From Varroa destructor (Eukaryota > Arthropoda > Arachnida > Mesostigmata > Varroidae), in the NCBI RefSeq assembly GCF_002443255.2, contig NW_019211458.1:39441897-39505896 (forward strand): a stretch of DNA of 64,000 nucleotides, in the 5' to 3' direction. Below are positions 25,265 through 38,384 of the stretch, one piece after another. Each line of letters begins with the position of its first letter. Position 1 is the first letter of the stretch. A model generated the notes under the pieces. It was not told where the DNA came from. It did not search any database and was given only the letters and a program-made list of their open reading frames with translations. Made by a program: the position numbers and the translations under genes.

Positions 25265-25333
25265 TAATAAAGAAGCACATATCTTTGATGAAATGCGGAA
25301 AAGTCTCAACAAGAAAATCTCGAATGCTCCACG
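25265..25333 (+). CDS. candidate 69-nt in-phase internal exon
   Basis: A pyrimidine-rich acceptor ending GCCGCCAG (25257-25264) and a strong donor, ACG followed by GTAAGTG (from 25334), bracket 69 bases. Read in phase 2 the exon starts with one base (T) that would complete exon A's CTG-terminated codon. It then gives 22 codons (NKEAHIFDEMRKSLNKKISN...) and ends again in phase 2. It could therefore be inserted between exon A and any phase-2 acceptor without changing frame, which fits a cassette exon. The same frame is open back to 25095, so a longer exon is possible. No homology was recognised, and short sequences with both splice signals do occur by chance. Confidence 0.3.
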
Positions 25334-27947
25334 GTAAGTGTGATTTGAGAGGAGATTGTTTTCCTACGCGGCTATCTGATCAGGAAAACTAGTCCGAGCC
25401 CGCCGAGTTTCAAATCAGCCCAACTCCTTCTTGTACGCCGAGCGCCGTACTCGACCCTACCGACGGCAAGGCATTGTTGATGGGGACATTTGCCTTGGCC
25501 CCAACCTACGAATCCATAGAACCGGCAAACTGCTATGAGAAAACAATAGAAAACCGTTGCCTTTCTCTAAGGCAGGTAAGTTCTCGAAACTGCGTGCGTT
25601 CCTTCTGACGAACGGCTTGGAAAGGGGAAAGTAAGCGTAAAAGAGTTGGATCGCAAGCGGTCAGTCGGAAAGAAAATTCGAGGGTATATCGTGATGCTTT
25701 TCGGATAACCATCTTATTCTGAGGAAACGACAGCTTGATAAATTTAGTCAGCCAAAGTACATCCATACTGTACAATTAAGAAATGATAGCAGGAACACGA
25801 TTCGTAGTAGTAAAAAAAGCAGCGGCAGTTGAAAAGACTAAGACTGCCAATATAACCGTAACACACAATGCAGATAGAAACGTTATTAACCTATGTAGAT
25901 GATTGCGTATGTATGGGTCCTGGGCCTGTCAGCGCCACAGCACGCCATAGGCATTTTTGATAACAGGTAAATAATATAATTATTTTCATATTTTGTACTC
26001 ATGTTAAGCGAGTAATGCTTAACAAATGAAAAGGCTAGATTTTATTTTTCGAATCAAGGATTTCTTCTATGCATGACTATGCGTTTTCCCGCAGTAAGCC
26101 GATACAGATTTGCGAATTTATCTGTTATAAAATCAGAAACAGTCTGATAAGCAAGTTATCGTTTGGGGATATTAATATGGAATACGTATTAGGTCATGCT
26201 ATTTGATCCAGGACTGAAGACAAGCTTACTCTGAAGCCCTCAAAATGATGGGATGACGTTGTACCTTAAACTTAGATCCTGAAAGTTTTCTTCTATGGCC
26301 TCCTAGGTACGTTTTCAGTGTACGACACTAATCAAACCAACTTAGTGCCTTACTTTACGTTATACTACTCACAACTGAGGCGTATCCTCCTTTTGATCTT
26401 CCGGCGCACAAAACTGCTGTAGCAACCCGCAAGCTCAACTACGTTGAGGGCTGAGTATTGTTATGCTATGAAATCCCCTATGCGAAGTAGCCGCTCATGA
26501 ATATTGAAAGGACTCACTTTTTCGATTAGCTTCTGGAGAAGTCGGCGAAAGAAGAGATGATAAAGGTAAAAGAGATGCACATACTCCAAGACCCACGATA
26601 CGGCGACGATACCATGGACGGCGTATGGAATTATACCAGTGCCTGGGCTCCTGTTTAGAGGTGTCAAGGCTGCACTACGATTGACGCGAAGATAAGCGTT
26701 TAGCCCACTTCCTATCGCACATGAGCCCTCATTGTCAGCGACTACAATGCAGTTTGCCAAAGAGGATTGCCCTTCGGCCCGAGTTCCCGGGTGCTCTCTT
26801 TGTTGATCCTCAAGCCTATCTCCGACCTGGACCGTGCCAAAAGCACCAAATTTTGAAGTACGTATTCATTTGCAGTCTCATCACTAAAGCACCGTCAGAG
26901 CCACCGCAGGATGTCTGTCTGAAGCAGAATCGACAACAACAACAATGAGTTTCCAATTTTATAAAAGTTTCACACCGTTTGGCCCTAATCTTACCCCCTG
27001 AGAATGGTTCCGTCAACCTGACCACTACTGGCTGGCTGGCTGGCTAGTTGAGTCCATGTATGTCCGTGCCGCTTGGGGAACAAACAAAAGCAAGCAAGAT
27101 GGATTTCGCCTTTCTTTACGAAAAAGGCATGGCCCCTTAGCTCCATCGCACGGATCACTTCCCGCCGATTTCAAAACAGGCCTTGAATGTTTTTGTTGAT
27201 GCGTATAGAGGGACCAATGTAAAGACCTTTCTCTGGAACTCGGCAAAGCAGAGGTTAGGTGTCTATATCAGACCAAGCTATCTTTTTTTTTCTTTTTAAA
27301 ATAGCCTCAGTATAGTATATGCTATTCTGTGAGTAAAACTAAGTATGACAAAAACAATTTCAGGCCTTTGTAAAATTTTCGTTCGCTTTCTCTTACTCTG
27401 TCCCGGTGACTCGTTTTACATTGTCCTTTGTCGAATTCGATATGATGCCAGGAACGACTGTACGTCCACCTCGTCCTGGTTTTTGCGTTTGAGTGTCTGT
27501 TTGCGTTCTTCCAAGCAAGGAAGAAGCAGAAGAGGCAAACGGTGCGGGAAACGAGTGGACTTAAAGGATAACTATCTAAAATATTCTCATGCTGAAACAG
27601 GGTAGAGCATCTTTGTCGATACGACGCGCTCCCTTCTAACGATTTTCGTTCGCCATAGTGAAGATCCCTTGAAATCTTTTTGATCGAAATGAATCTAGAG
27701 CAATAAACATTATATAATACCGAGCCCTGTGGAGCTGTATTCAAAACACACGTAATTATAATAACCTGTTAATATTTGCAAAATATTCTATAATGTTCGA
27801 TAGTAGCATGTAATCTATCCAATGATAGACGCATCAAAAAACTGCTACCGCTAAAATGACACCGTGTAAAAAAGTGCCGTTTTTAGGTACCTAGTCGTCG
27901 CAAAAACTATAGCCTAACGCTAAGATATTGTTCATAACGGTGTATCG

Positions 27948-27951
<4 letters not shown>
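25334..27951. other. intron-like stretch
   Basis: No supported gene. A (CTGG)4 run lies at 27028-27044. The minus-strand frame at 26461-26760 looks somewhat membrane-protein-like but lacks an ATG. Confidence 0.4.

Positions 27952-27991
<40 letters not shown>
27952..27991. repeat. (AT)20 microsatellite
   Basis: Forty bases of uninterrupted AT dinucleotide. Confidence 0.95.
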
Positions 27992-27994
<3 letters not shown>

Positions 27995-29691
27995 ACTCCT
28001 CTTCTACGGTTGAGAGCTGTCTAATGATCATTCTTATACATCGCGCGCATTCGGCCTTTGTGCAAGAGTTTTTGGGAAACGGAATAACGGGATGCCTTCA
28101 AAGCACATTTGAATCACGCTACACAAGCTCGTTCAGTTCAAATAGAGGCATCTCACAACCGGTAAGTAATATTTGTCTATTACCGTTATCAGTTACTTAG
28201 CCGACGTAAACGCTAGCATCACTTTTATATTCACAAATCCGCTTCGTATCTATGGTAGCTGCAACGGTACCCACACCACGACTGCCCACAACTACGCTCA
28301 GGGCCGGCGATGCTGACAGCAGCAGTGGGGAAATCGGCGGGAATATGAAATATGCTGGGAATAAACAAGCCGGGAAGCACGAAACAGGCAAGGGACCTGC
28401 TGTTGGACAATCCAGTTGGCACCGCGTACTTACCGTTTAGTGTCTGGTCGAACAAAGCTGCATTTAAAATTAAATTCTACTGCCGCTTCCCGTAAAATAC
28501 GATTTTTATAGTTGAGGCAGAAGGAGTTATACCTGAAAACAGTGCTGGACGAATTTTCTCATGGTTCTGGAACTTGTCTTGTGGTTTTACTCTCGTACAT
28601 ATTGATTCAACGTCGCCAAAGCGATGATAGAGGAGCAGAAACGCAACCGGAAGTCGTCGTGATTTTGTAGCGCACATTTGCAAACATCTAGATCCTTTGT
28701 GTTCTAATCAAGCTTCATGGTGGCGTTTCTCAGCTTTCGGAAATCCGCCTACACAGGGGCGATAGCCTTTGTTGCTCACGTCCTACAGCTTGGTACTAGG
28801 GTGCTCTATAGTCATAATGGCCGTGACGATGGGACACTTTAGACCACTGGAGGACGAAACAGATTCGATTATTGAGAGCATTGTGATAATGTTTCTCACC
28901 TTACAAGAAGCTATAATTAACAAGCTCATTGTCAGCTAAGGTTAATAGCTACGGCAAACAGCGGTGAGAACCATGCTAGACGCTCTAAAGTGGCTTTGTA
29001 AAGACGAGGAACCGACCAAGTGACTGTACAATAAATCTATGTTAGAAGTTAAATCGTGGTTTGTTCCGAACCCGTGAGATTCACTTAGCTATTGATACAT
29101 ATTGTACTATGTCGTAATCGGGTCCCTGAATTTTTCATGAGATTTATTCGCAAGTGCGTGTATCTGTTGATTTCCAGTACGCTTTCCCTGTCTGAAGAAA
29201 ATTTTGGTACATAACGTAATCATAAGTTGCTGTGTTTTGGATCACTCAGTTCAAAAAGTTCTTCATTTTTTCTATCCGCCATAGGCTATAATGCATATGC
29301 AAACAAACGCTAAAAGAAGTATGAAACCAGAGTCTATACGCACAATTTACGACATCGTTATTCGTTTGGGCTATAAGGTCACAGACCACATCACCCCAGA
29401 TCCAGGATTCAAACAGGGTCATACGGCGACCCCATCACTCGATCAATGTCGCTAAAAAATGACAATATCCTTACATTTATGACGTGTGTTTCCACTGTTT
29501 GTTAATTGTCTAGCGTCAGTGCTGCCGTATACAGACGAATCAACGTTGTCCAGCTCGTGACGGTCAATTTTTATCTTAGCGAACAAGGCCAATTTGTTCA
29601 GAAGTGGTGCAATTTTAAATCATTTGCCTTATCAACTTTCGAACACTCACTCTGTCTATTTGGTTGAAATCGACAATAAGGTCTATCGGTT
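27992..29691. other. intron-like stretch
   Basis: A good donor motif (CCG followed by GTAAGT at about 28160) follows an open plus-strand segment, but no strong acceptor was found for it. No gene could be supported. Confidence 0.35.
29400..29455 (-). mobile_element. weak tRNA-like / SINE-like motif
   Basis: The minus strand reads GTCGCCGTATGACC followed by GTTTGAATCC. This resembles the anticodon-arm-to-B-box part of tRNA-derived SINEs, with the B-box degraded by one change. An A-box is not convincing. It is a possible relative of the match at 57.05 kb. Confidence 0.2.
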
Positions 29692-29706
29692 ATTTTTGTT
29701 GGTCAC

Positions 29707-29906
29707 CAGGGCACTAGACCCTGAGCGTGGGAGTCTGAGCTATTCGATGTATGTATATATATATATATATAGAGAAGGATGAAAAAAACAGGCTCGACCG
29801 TTGGTGCTATCTGGGAGAGATTCGCGTGTGTGATCAGCCTGCAGCAGCTTTTTGTTGTTAGCTGCCTGCCCAGTGCTCTGGGCATTAGACGTGGGGCTAT
29901 TGCCCC
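29707..29906. repeat. cluster of short GC-rich stem-loops around a (TA)n run
   Basis: Four small perfect stems occur within 200 bases: CAGGG/CCCTG (29707-29723), GCAGCT/AGCTGC (29844-29865), TGCCCAG/CTGGGCA with a 4-nt loop (29867-29884) and GGGGC/GCCCC with a 4-nt loop (29893-29906). A (TA)n run lies at 29754-29771. The last two are back to back. Such clustering in intron-like DNA suggests a structured RNA or the end of a mobile element. No family was recognised. Confidence 0.6.
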
Positions 29907-29945
29907 TGTAGATCTTCGCACCCGTGTTTCCTGGGCTTAAACAAG

Positions 29946-29964
29946 CAGGACAGGACAGGACAGG
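29946..29964. repeat. (AGGAC)n short tandem repeat
   Basis: Nearly four tandem AGGAC units, adjacent to the stem-loop cluster. Confidence 0.9.
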
Positions 29965-32900
29965 TATATGTATAGATAAGGGAACCGCAAGGCGATGCTT
30001 CGCTGGGCTGGACTGATAGACAGAGATTTTCGAAACCTGGGTGCGTACAGCTTTAAAAATTTATCTTATGACCCAGGTCACTACGTTCCATTTACGCTTT
30101 TTGTCTATTACCGACCAACCGAAAACTTCACTGGCGGTGCATTAAAATTAGAAAAAGATAAAGGAATGAACGCAAACATCAATTAGTAGAGATGAGAAGA
30201 CGAAGCCCTCGGTTATCGCATGAGGGAAGGGAAAAGACCAGAGAGAAGCAGTGCATCTGGGAAGAGACTGTGGAAATAGATGGCACATTTTCGTTTTAAC
30301 CGCGACTCACCTAGCCAACTGCGCCGGCTAGTGTTTGAGCCGTTTGTTCATCTTTGCAGCATTAACGCCTCTTTTCTAAATATTTTTTTTATCGCTCTAC
30401 TGATTCGTTCAACACCAAATAATAACATCTATTTACCTAATTTGATCGCGTCGATTCAGTGTTTTCCAGCTCCTTCAAGACGTATCTTCGCTTTGCACCT
30501 ATAAGGCCTACAAAGAACGAATGCCGACAACAAGACATTCTTAATTAACAGCTTATGATATTTTAGCAGCTTATATATCGTTCCTGCTCGATATCAGAAA
30601 AAAAAATTTTCCGACAATGCGAATGGCTTCGACGTTAGACCCTCAGCCTCGCCGGGTGAACATACGCACCCGCAAAGTGGTCCATCGAAAGTCACGTCAG
30701 CGGAAATGCGTAACGCATCCCTCGACCAATGACGTACCAACGCGTAGTTCTGCCATAGGGGACGTTTCCACCATAGTTATTTTTAATAAAAACAAAAAAA
30801 CACTTTTTTTGGTATTTGCTAAGCGACAGCAAGAGCATTTCTTCCTCTGTTTCTTTTAAGATTATATACAAACTATACGAATATGGGTTAAAAATAAGAA
30901 GTTACTAGGCGTTTTACGAACCTGTTTGGTACGAAATGAACCTTGCTGTTCGAGCCAGCCGGATAAGTGGTCACACCCGTTTCTGCCCATGTCCAAAACT
31001 CTTTCTCTCAGTATCGACAGTTATTAAGAAGCCGTTAGACGGCAAACGTCGAGCTAGGCCATTGGGATTGACGGTGCTCGCTAGAGTAGCTTCTCTAGAA
31101 CGTCTCGTGGTTCGGCTACAAGTAAATAAAGGCAGATAGACGCAGAGTATACGTCTGCTGGAAATACGAACGTTGACCCACCCGTCTCATCCACCTTCCT
31201 GTCTTAGGTTCCGTCGTTCTTCCTGTGGCCTGAAACCTAAGAGCCGCGTATCCGTCTCCACCTTCTTTAACTGAATATAGCACTACGTGCTGTGTTCACA
31301 TGTTACGAGTCGATTTAATGCTCGTCCCGCGGAACAGGAAAAAATGGCGCACTCACTATAATAGCTGGGAACGACTTATAGTCCCACCTGCTTAAATTGA
31401 CATATTGATTACGATCTTTTCTCAGAAATCACGGAAGCAATCCTTCCCGGAAATTCCAAACTGAGTGAAAGATCCCTATGTAATAGTAGATGATAATAAA
31501 AATCATTGGAACTTTATTGCCGAGAAATTAAGTCGGACAATGTTGTGTCGGTGACAAACTTTGTACATAAGTATCGAGTCAGCTCTCTGAATTCCTGTCA
31601 ATGAGTATGGGTACTCGAGCTGAGATTAGCTCACCAAGCCAATGTACGCTACTGAAGTTCGACGGGTATTTGACGGTTGTGAACTTCTGCTCATTTATTT
31701 GCTATGTCTACGACTAGTCCATTTTATTGGTATAGTAGGTGGAAATCTAGTTCTTCAACAGCTCACTAGTGTCTCAGTTAGTTACTGGGAGTTAATCTGG
31801 AACTATAGAATCAAGTTTTAATCTCGTTTGAGACATTTGACTTTTAAACCTGTTAGTACAAGACTCATAATCCTACTAAGCTTAAAAAGTTATGTGCCAC
31901 GGTCAAAATGAATGTGGGTTAATCTTCACTGTAAGATACGACTACCCCAAAATGAAACATTTGATCCGAATTCTCTGTACTGCTTTATTTAATTTCGAAA
32001 TTTCTATCCAAAAAAGATATAAGCTGGCGAAAAAAAAGAAAAAAAATATATATATATTGTTGTAAATGATCGCAGAGAATGCTTCTGGAGCTCAGATCTA
32101 ACTATTTTAACCATTCGGGTGTACACTGTACTCAGAGAGTTAATTTGATAGGTCGCAAGTACACGATGTAAAATGTTCGAAAAAAAAAATGCGATCTCAT
32201 AGACATAGAGATTTTTTGACGTTACCTGAGCACTTTTCGATGAGTGAATTTTTTCGATTTGCCAAGATTCTATGGTTACCACTACTGCAACTTCTTATAG
32301 TTCGCAACTTCTCTCTCTGGTTGTCCTTTAATAGTACAACTAACGTTGATACAGTATCGTCAATGAAATCATTTGACAGTGGTATCCGCAAGCATATTAC
32401 CGTAGGCAAATTTTTTAAACAAGTACATAAAGTGTGTGTTCCGAGAAACCTGGCCCATTATATAAATGCTTGTCATGCACGTTGGCCTAGACTAGTACAA
32501 CTTTTTATAATTTTTGCCACCAGTTCGTCGCAGTTACGCCATGCTGGCCGCTTTCTACAGCAACGATTTTGTGTATATTTTTGCTTCTACTGTACTTTTT
32601 GGATATGTTAATGTTGTGTTTTTAATAATGACAATCTGCTAATGTAGCATAAAATCTCAAGGTGCAGTAGAGCTAGGTCTATGAATGTATCCTCGTACGC
32701 ATCTTCCGTATGCACTAAAAATAGTTTGCTAAACAAATATGCATAAAAGTGACTTCCCCATTGACCTATCTTGGCCTTCAAGGTTTTTCGGTTGGCGTGT
32801 CATACTTCTCTTTAAGACACCCATTGCGACTATGTAACCTTATAAACTGCGGATCGTATCCATGGCCCCCTACAATCCTCCGATGTCTACAGTTTGGCAA

Positions 32901-34999
32901 AGACTTCACCAGGTGCCGATACTAGCGGTTCACGGTCTCCACTTTCGGCGTATTTCGGGGGTTCGCCTATTAGCCAATTGAAATCTTAACAGCCACATCG
33001 ACAACCGTAACTTCTTCTTTTTCTTGTCGAATAGATCGAAATGAGTTCGGTGTTGGGAAACGTTATTGCATCGCCCGTCAACTTGGATGCCGTAGGTGAT
33101 AAAGAAGTTGCAGAAGAAGAAGCTGGTTGACCGCGGCTTCTTAACTACGGTAGGAAGGTAGCTGCTAATGTTAATCTGCGCGGAGAGGCTGGTAGTCGGT
33201 AAGTCGTAGGAGCGTTATAATCTTGCTCCGCTCTACGATGGACGGCCGAGCGTTTGTCAAGTGTTGACCGAGGTGTGGAGCCTGCTGTGTTGGCAGCCGA
33301 AGTTGGCGCATCGGAAAAGTAGTACTACCTGACTGTTATTTCAGCCTGTCTGCTTCTGCCGCTTCCTTTTCTAAGATGTTGTAAATCAAAACGAAGCAAT
33401 GGCCCGCGAAAAAGCGGAACGGTTTATTTACTACGTGACCTGTCGTCCGATCCTCATGCCATGCGACGCGAAGTGAAGAGCACCTCGAAACGGACACCTC
33501 GCAGATATTCCTTAACCATTTCCTTTGGTCGACGTTGTTCGAAAATCGTATAGACTATGTCTCTGAGTGCTTGTCTATTTGTACAGCTTCATGGACGTAG
33601 CAAAGCTGTGGTAGTATTACACAGATGCCAACGGCGAACACTGCTCTGTTCGGACTAAGGCCATTACTTAAAAATGAATTATCGCATAATTTTCTAGATT
33701 AATAACGAGCTGTCTTTGTCTATGCATCATTTTAAATCGGAGACGAGAAAATACAACCTATTCGTATATGTCAAGCGCCCTACCAAAACAAGCATTTGTG
33801 TACTTTGTATGTCTATCATATAATAGAATCTAAAAAGAATTTAAGCATCGCTGAAGCACAAGAAGGGTGAAGTTCGAAGTATAAAAACTGTCCGATGTTT
33901 TTAAGCGATTTCCGTAGCAAACACGCATATTATTGGCTACAAGCATTTTCTTCTGACCATCGTATAGATCACCGCCAGACAAACGTTTCTGCGAATATTT
34001 CTGCAATATCACTTACAGAAACTAAAATAAACTGGACCGACCACACAATACGTTTACCGTAAAGATCAAGTTGAAACGTCGTCAAACGTTAACGTGTAAA
34101 ATTAATTACAGAGAGATATTACAGTGACCGCCTGAACAGCTTAATAGGCTCGGCTATTTGTTTTTTTTTATGTTAAAAGTAGGACGTCATTATTTTAGGT
34201 TTACTCGGCCATTTGCATTTTTCAAAATGGCTTCTTTTTAGGTTATCTTTTATCAGCTGAGACGTTCTCTTTTGTGATTTAGTTGAAATGACACTGTATT
34301 GGTTTTGTTTTTGCGGCGATGCGGGACGCTCCTCAGGATAAAATTACTTTAGCAGGACAATTATGAGATGGCATAAAGCGTTCACCGATTTAACTCAAAG
34401 ACTCTCGATTCGTACAATCAATCAGAGTATCCTTATATATAAGATGAAGCCTCATCCCCCAACAAGTGCTTGTTCGACAGGAACGCTCCCATAGCATTAG
34501 GACATGCCTCAAGTATTAGAATTATCAACTATTAAAAACTCCTATTCATTGATGGATGAATGTGTTTTAATGTACATTACCTTACATCATTAATCCAATT
34601 TAGCTTCTTATATTCAGTCATTTTGTAGTCCGGACTGTGTAAGACGGTAGTTGTGAGCCTCAGGAGAATAATTATTAGTTACATTTTTATATAAAGCGGG
34701 TTTTGGCTTAATTTAACGTATGGAGCATATATATCCACAAATACAGCTTATACTATTGTTGCAGTTATTTGCGTGAAGTATAGGAAATGCGTTAGCTATG
34801 ATTCGCGACCAGCGAGAGAAAATTTAGAAGTCGGATGTCTCGACTCGAAGAAAAGTATTAGAAATATGGGAATATATATTGTTCTATATTTTTTTGCAGG
34901 CTATTCTTGTTTTGCAACTTTGGTGCATCATTGTCTACGGATGGGCAGCGGACGTTCACACAATCCCTTGCTATATAAGCCAGCTGAATTGTTTACTCA
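29965..34999. other. intron-like stretch
   Basis: No gene supported. A strong acceptor (TATATTTTTTTGCAG at about 34899) is followed by about 40 open codons that end in a stop with no donor. An A-rich then TA run lies at about 32029-32056. The 140-codon plus-strand frame at 32189-32611 has no start context or domain and is within chance length. Confidence 0.35.
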
Positions 35000-37811
35000 A
35001 ACACGTTTTCAATAAGTCACATTGAGCGAGAGTAGTGGCGGAACTGTATAATACTAAAGTTTGGAAAGTACCCAGTTCCCGCTTACCGTGCCTGCCTCTC
35101 GACTGTGGTGTTCGACCTAAAGCCGTTCTGCGGCGCGTGGCGTGTGACGATTAGTGACAGCTTCATCGACCTAAAGAGGCTCAGTCAGAGTACCCGTTAG
35201 AAGAACGATAGTTTGGTGAGAGCGCCACGGCTATTAGGGGTTATACGGGACGAAAGGGGCAAGCTCCAATGGAATATATAGCTAAAAAAGGCAATGCTGG
35301 TCGAGCAGCTCCGGGCTGAAAGGTACTTCCGGTGATGCTGGCTCGGGTTTGGGCTTCCTGGCCTGAACGCGCCTGGGAGAGGTTTTTATAAATCAGACGA
35401 GATAATCTGACGAGTCCACGTACACTTCTCTTGCATTCCTAGCCACCCACTGCCAATTTCCATGTGATCTCTCTTTCTCATACTCTAGCATTGGCTCAGC
35501 TCTGCACCATTCCATTTTTTCGTCGTCATCGACGTCGTTGTCGCTGCTGTCACGCTCGGCTATGTTCATATTCTTTCATGTGAGCCATGGTCCTTCGGCA
35601 GGCCGTCGAGCCCTGGCGGAGGAGAATAAAACTGGACGGTGCCTATCCACTCCCCCCTTTCCCGGATGGATGGCTATAACACGGACACAATTAGAACAAT
35701 TATAACGTCAAGATCGAACAAAGAGGCTAACCAGCGAAAAAGCAAAGAACTGCTCTTGATCTATTCATCTTTTTTTTCTGACTCCAACAGGGACCGTTCT
35801 ATGTCTCGAGTGTGGCTATATAGGAACTGCAGCAGAACGAATCGTTCTAGTCCATTTTTGTCCCATATGCAGCAACCTATCCAGTAACTCTGCCAGCATG
35901 GTCGGATAGGCATAGCTTTATGATTAGTTGTGCATGATGTATAACTAATCAATCATGCTAACAGGGCATGAATGACAAAGTGGGAAAGTTACGGAATGGG
36001 AGCAACAATGCTAGCTGGTATAAAGGCTTCCTATACATTAACCAGGACAGCGGCACCCGTTGCTCTTTGCTTCTGTGTTTCGTTCATATAAGAAGACAAT
36101 TCGTTGCAGGAACGGCGGATGAGCCATTTAACTCCGGTGCTCATTGTTCCCGTTTCGACCACTTGTAGGAAACGTGCAAGCGAAGCAAAGAAAGCCTGAA
36201 CAACTGTGAGTTCCCTGTTCGGGAAGGCGATGGGGGCTACCAACAACTATTACAGTGACCGCTATTAGGAAATTGTCGAGAAAACAAACTCTTTCACGGT
36301 GGGACGCATGAGATGGGAAGGAGTAGAAACAAAAGGAAACATAGCAGGGACCAATCACCAATGTTTAGATAGACCAGCGATTCTACCCCCGCTCGCTGGC
36401 ATCCCCTTATGTGTTGCCGCCTGCGGCTGTTAGTCGGCCTGTCCCGCACCGCATCGATCTCGTCCCATCGTCTCGACATTGCCAAGCACATCGACAAAGA
36501 TTTTCAGTCTGTAACCGCTTGCCGTCGGCCGATGACGGCCAGCCGCATTTGATCAGTACGCTACCCTGTGTTTTGCGGGGCGAGCGCCGCAAAGACAATC
36601 GCTGGGTGCCAATAGAAATAGTATTGGCAGCCGTTAAACTGCTTTTCGTTTCCCGATGTAATTTATACGAGTCATTCGGACTGACTCTGATTATTTACTT
36701 CATGGCAACTTAGGCAGGCCAGCTTACGATAGATCGTTGTTCTTCTTCCGCTTGCCATTGCCGCTCATGATTTTCCTCCTAATCTTAAACACCACTGTAA
36801 CCTCCAGCTCTACAATCGCTATCACTGTCTCAACCCGTCGTCGTTGTTCAACTGTGGAAAATGACCGCTTTTAGGTCTGAGCGAATCGTGCGTGTTCACG
36901 TGTTTCTGTTTGGATGGGTGTAGTAGATATGTGTCTATGCATAAATCAAGTTTACTTTGCTGTATGGCAAAGGCTGCCATAGCAGTGGCAGTCTCTGTCG
37001 CTTATGATAAGTACGTTATATTGAACCTCTTGATGGCTGGCTAGAGAGCAGACGGGTGAACGAGTAGTTCAAAGTTGATTAGCAGATCGGCCCAGAGGCC
37101 GGAGGCAACCAGACACAGAAAGGATAGTGAACACGTCTACGAACAGACCGACCAATGAAGCGTTGCTACTGCAATTGCTATCCCCTTGCAGCTGTTATAC
37201 CTTGACGCGGTGCAGCCGGTGTAAACTAAGCGGTGGCGGCCGGTGCAAGTTGGCAGAGGCGCGTACCTGTTCTCCGGTACCTTCCAGGTGCGCGCACGTA
37301 CGACAGCACGGCGGGGGTACCACGACCACTAAGATCACCCCTTCTATTGTACTTCAGCTTCTATTGTACCACCTCCTCCTGTTCCAACAGTGGCACGGGG
37401 ATCTGTGGAGGCTCCTTTGCCACTGCTTCTGCGCTAACCTTGGCCTCCTCAGCAGCGGCCACAGCCTCTTCGGTGCATCTGTCCTACTCTCCCTCTTTCT
37501 CTATGTCTGTAGCTCTCTCATTGCGTGGCCACGAACAGCGGTGACCCTCTCCCCAACGCGCAGATAAGACAACTCAACCGAGTCTGTCCGGTGGCTAAGC
37601 CCCAGTGGTGTGTGGCTTCGCTCAACTTGCCTAGGCTCCTGGCTTCCTGTCGGGTCTTGCTGTCGATGACTGGTTCTCAAAGTACGGAAAGTACAGCAGT
37701 TATTCGAGTAGCAGGCAGGAGCTTACTACCACCATCACCGTTGCCGCATGAGCAAGGCGGGTCGGTATCGAGGCAGGCTAACACAAAGATACACTGTACC
37801 CCGACTCCCAC

Positions 37812-37819
37812 TATATAAA
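37812..37819 (+). promoter_or_regulatory. TATA-box-like sequence
   Basis: TATATAAA lies about 25 bases upstream of a (CA)n tract in the CpG-richer region. No initiator motif could be confirmed. It is a candidate core-promoter element only. Confidence 0.2.
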
Positions 37820-37844
37820 CCCTCGTAGACACGCTCTCATACGT

Positions 37845-37870
37845 ACACACACACACACACACACACACAC
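37845..37870. repeat. (AC)13 microsatellite
   Basis: Twenty-six bases of uninterrupted AC dinucleotide. Confidence 0.95.
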
Positions 37871-38321
37871 GCAAAAAGAGACGTACTCGCTTCAGTCATT
37901 TGCTGCTACCTAGAAATCCAGCGGCGCTCACAAGCCCTTTCCCACTCGCGGTGAGTTCGACTCTCGTCGGCACGACATTGGCGCCGGCGGCTGTAGCGGA
38001 TGGTCTTTAGGTAGCAATAGCAACGAGATCGTAGGAGCCCGTGATTCGACAACCACTGACCGCTATGAAAGACCGCAACTTGCAATCCATCCAATACACT
38101 ACTGCAACTACGAACAAACGTGCCGTCGTCGTTGCTGCTGCTTCGTAACCAACAGAAGGCGCTAAACGAGTAAAGCCAGGCAACCAGGTTACGGCGACGA
38201 CAGACCTGAGGCCATATATAGGTAGAGGCGCAAGCTGGAATCAAATATTTTCCAAAAATGGAGTGAAAACGAGACAATTAAAAGCAACATATCGCACCAG
38301 CACGCAAAAGTTGCCCTTGCT

Positions 38322-38384
38322 ATTGGTGACGCCACTGCTACTGCTGAAGGCTGCCAGCCTTCAGGCGCCAGACGCGTCACCAAT
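38322..38384. ncRNA. nested stem-loop resembling a small-RNA precursor
   Basis: An 11-bp outer stem (ATTGGTGACGC at 38322-38332 with 38374-38384) encloses a 9-bp inner stem (CTGAAGGCT at 38344-38352 with 38356-38364) and a 3-nt loop. The intervening internal loop (11 versus 9 nt) can form a few more pairs, such as CTG with CAG. The result is a 63-nt imperfect hairpin of pre-microRNA-like size. The arms do not match any microRNA I know. The loop is smaller than usual for a Dicer substrate, so it could equally be a foldback or a UTR structure. Confidence 0.3.

Noticed and set aside
27322..27744. 140-codon minus-strand open frame
   Set aside because: No recognisable domain or splice support, and its length is compatible with chance.
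29901..29920. Word resembling the miR-10 seed region (CCCTGTAGATC)
   Set aside because: Only about 11 bases match, the 3' half diverges, and the local fold does not place it in a precursor arm.
32189..32611. 140-codon plus-strand open frame
   Set aside because: Within the length expected by chance. It has no domain, no start context, and a Phe/Tyr/Leu-rich composition typical of AT-rich noncoding DNA.
34899..35027. Exon after a strong acceptor (TATATTTTTTTGCAG)
   Set aside because: The open frame ends in a stop with no donor and no polyadenylation signal seen. It does not fit the phase of exon A or exon B in a convincing way.
37127..37818. Several overlapping frames of 97-146 codons
   Set aside because: The region is GC-rich, so stops are rare. 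Most start from GTG and give low-complexity Ser/Leu/Pro text with no motif.
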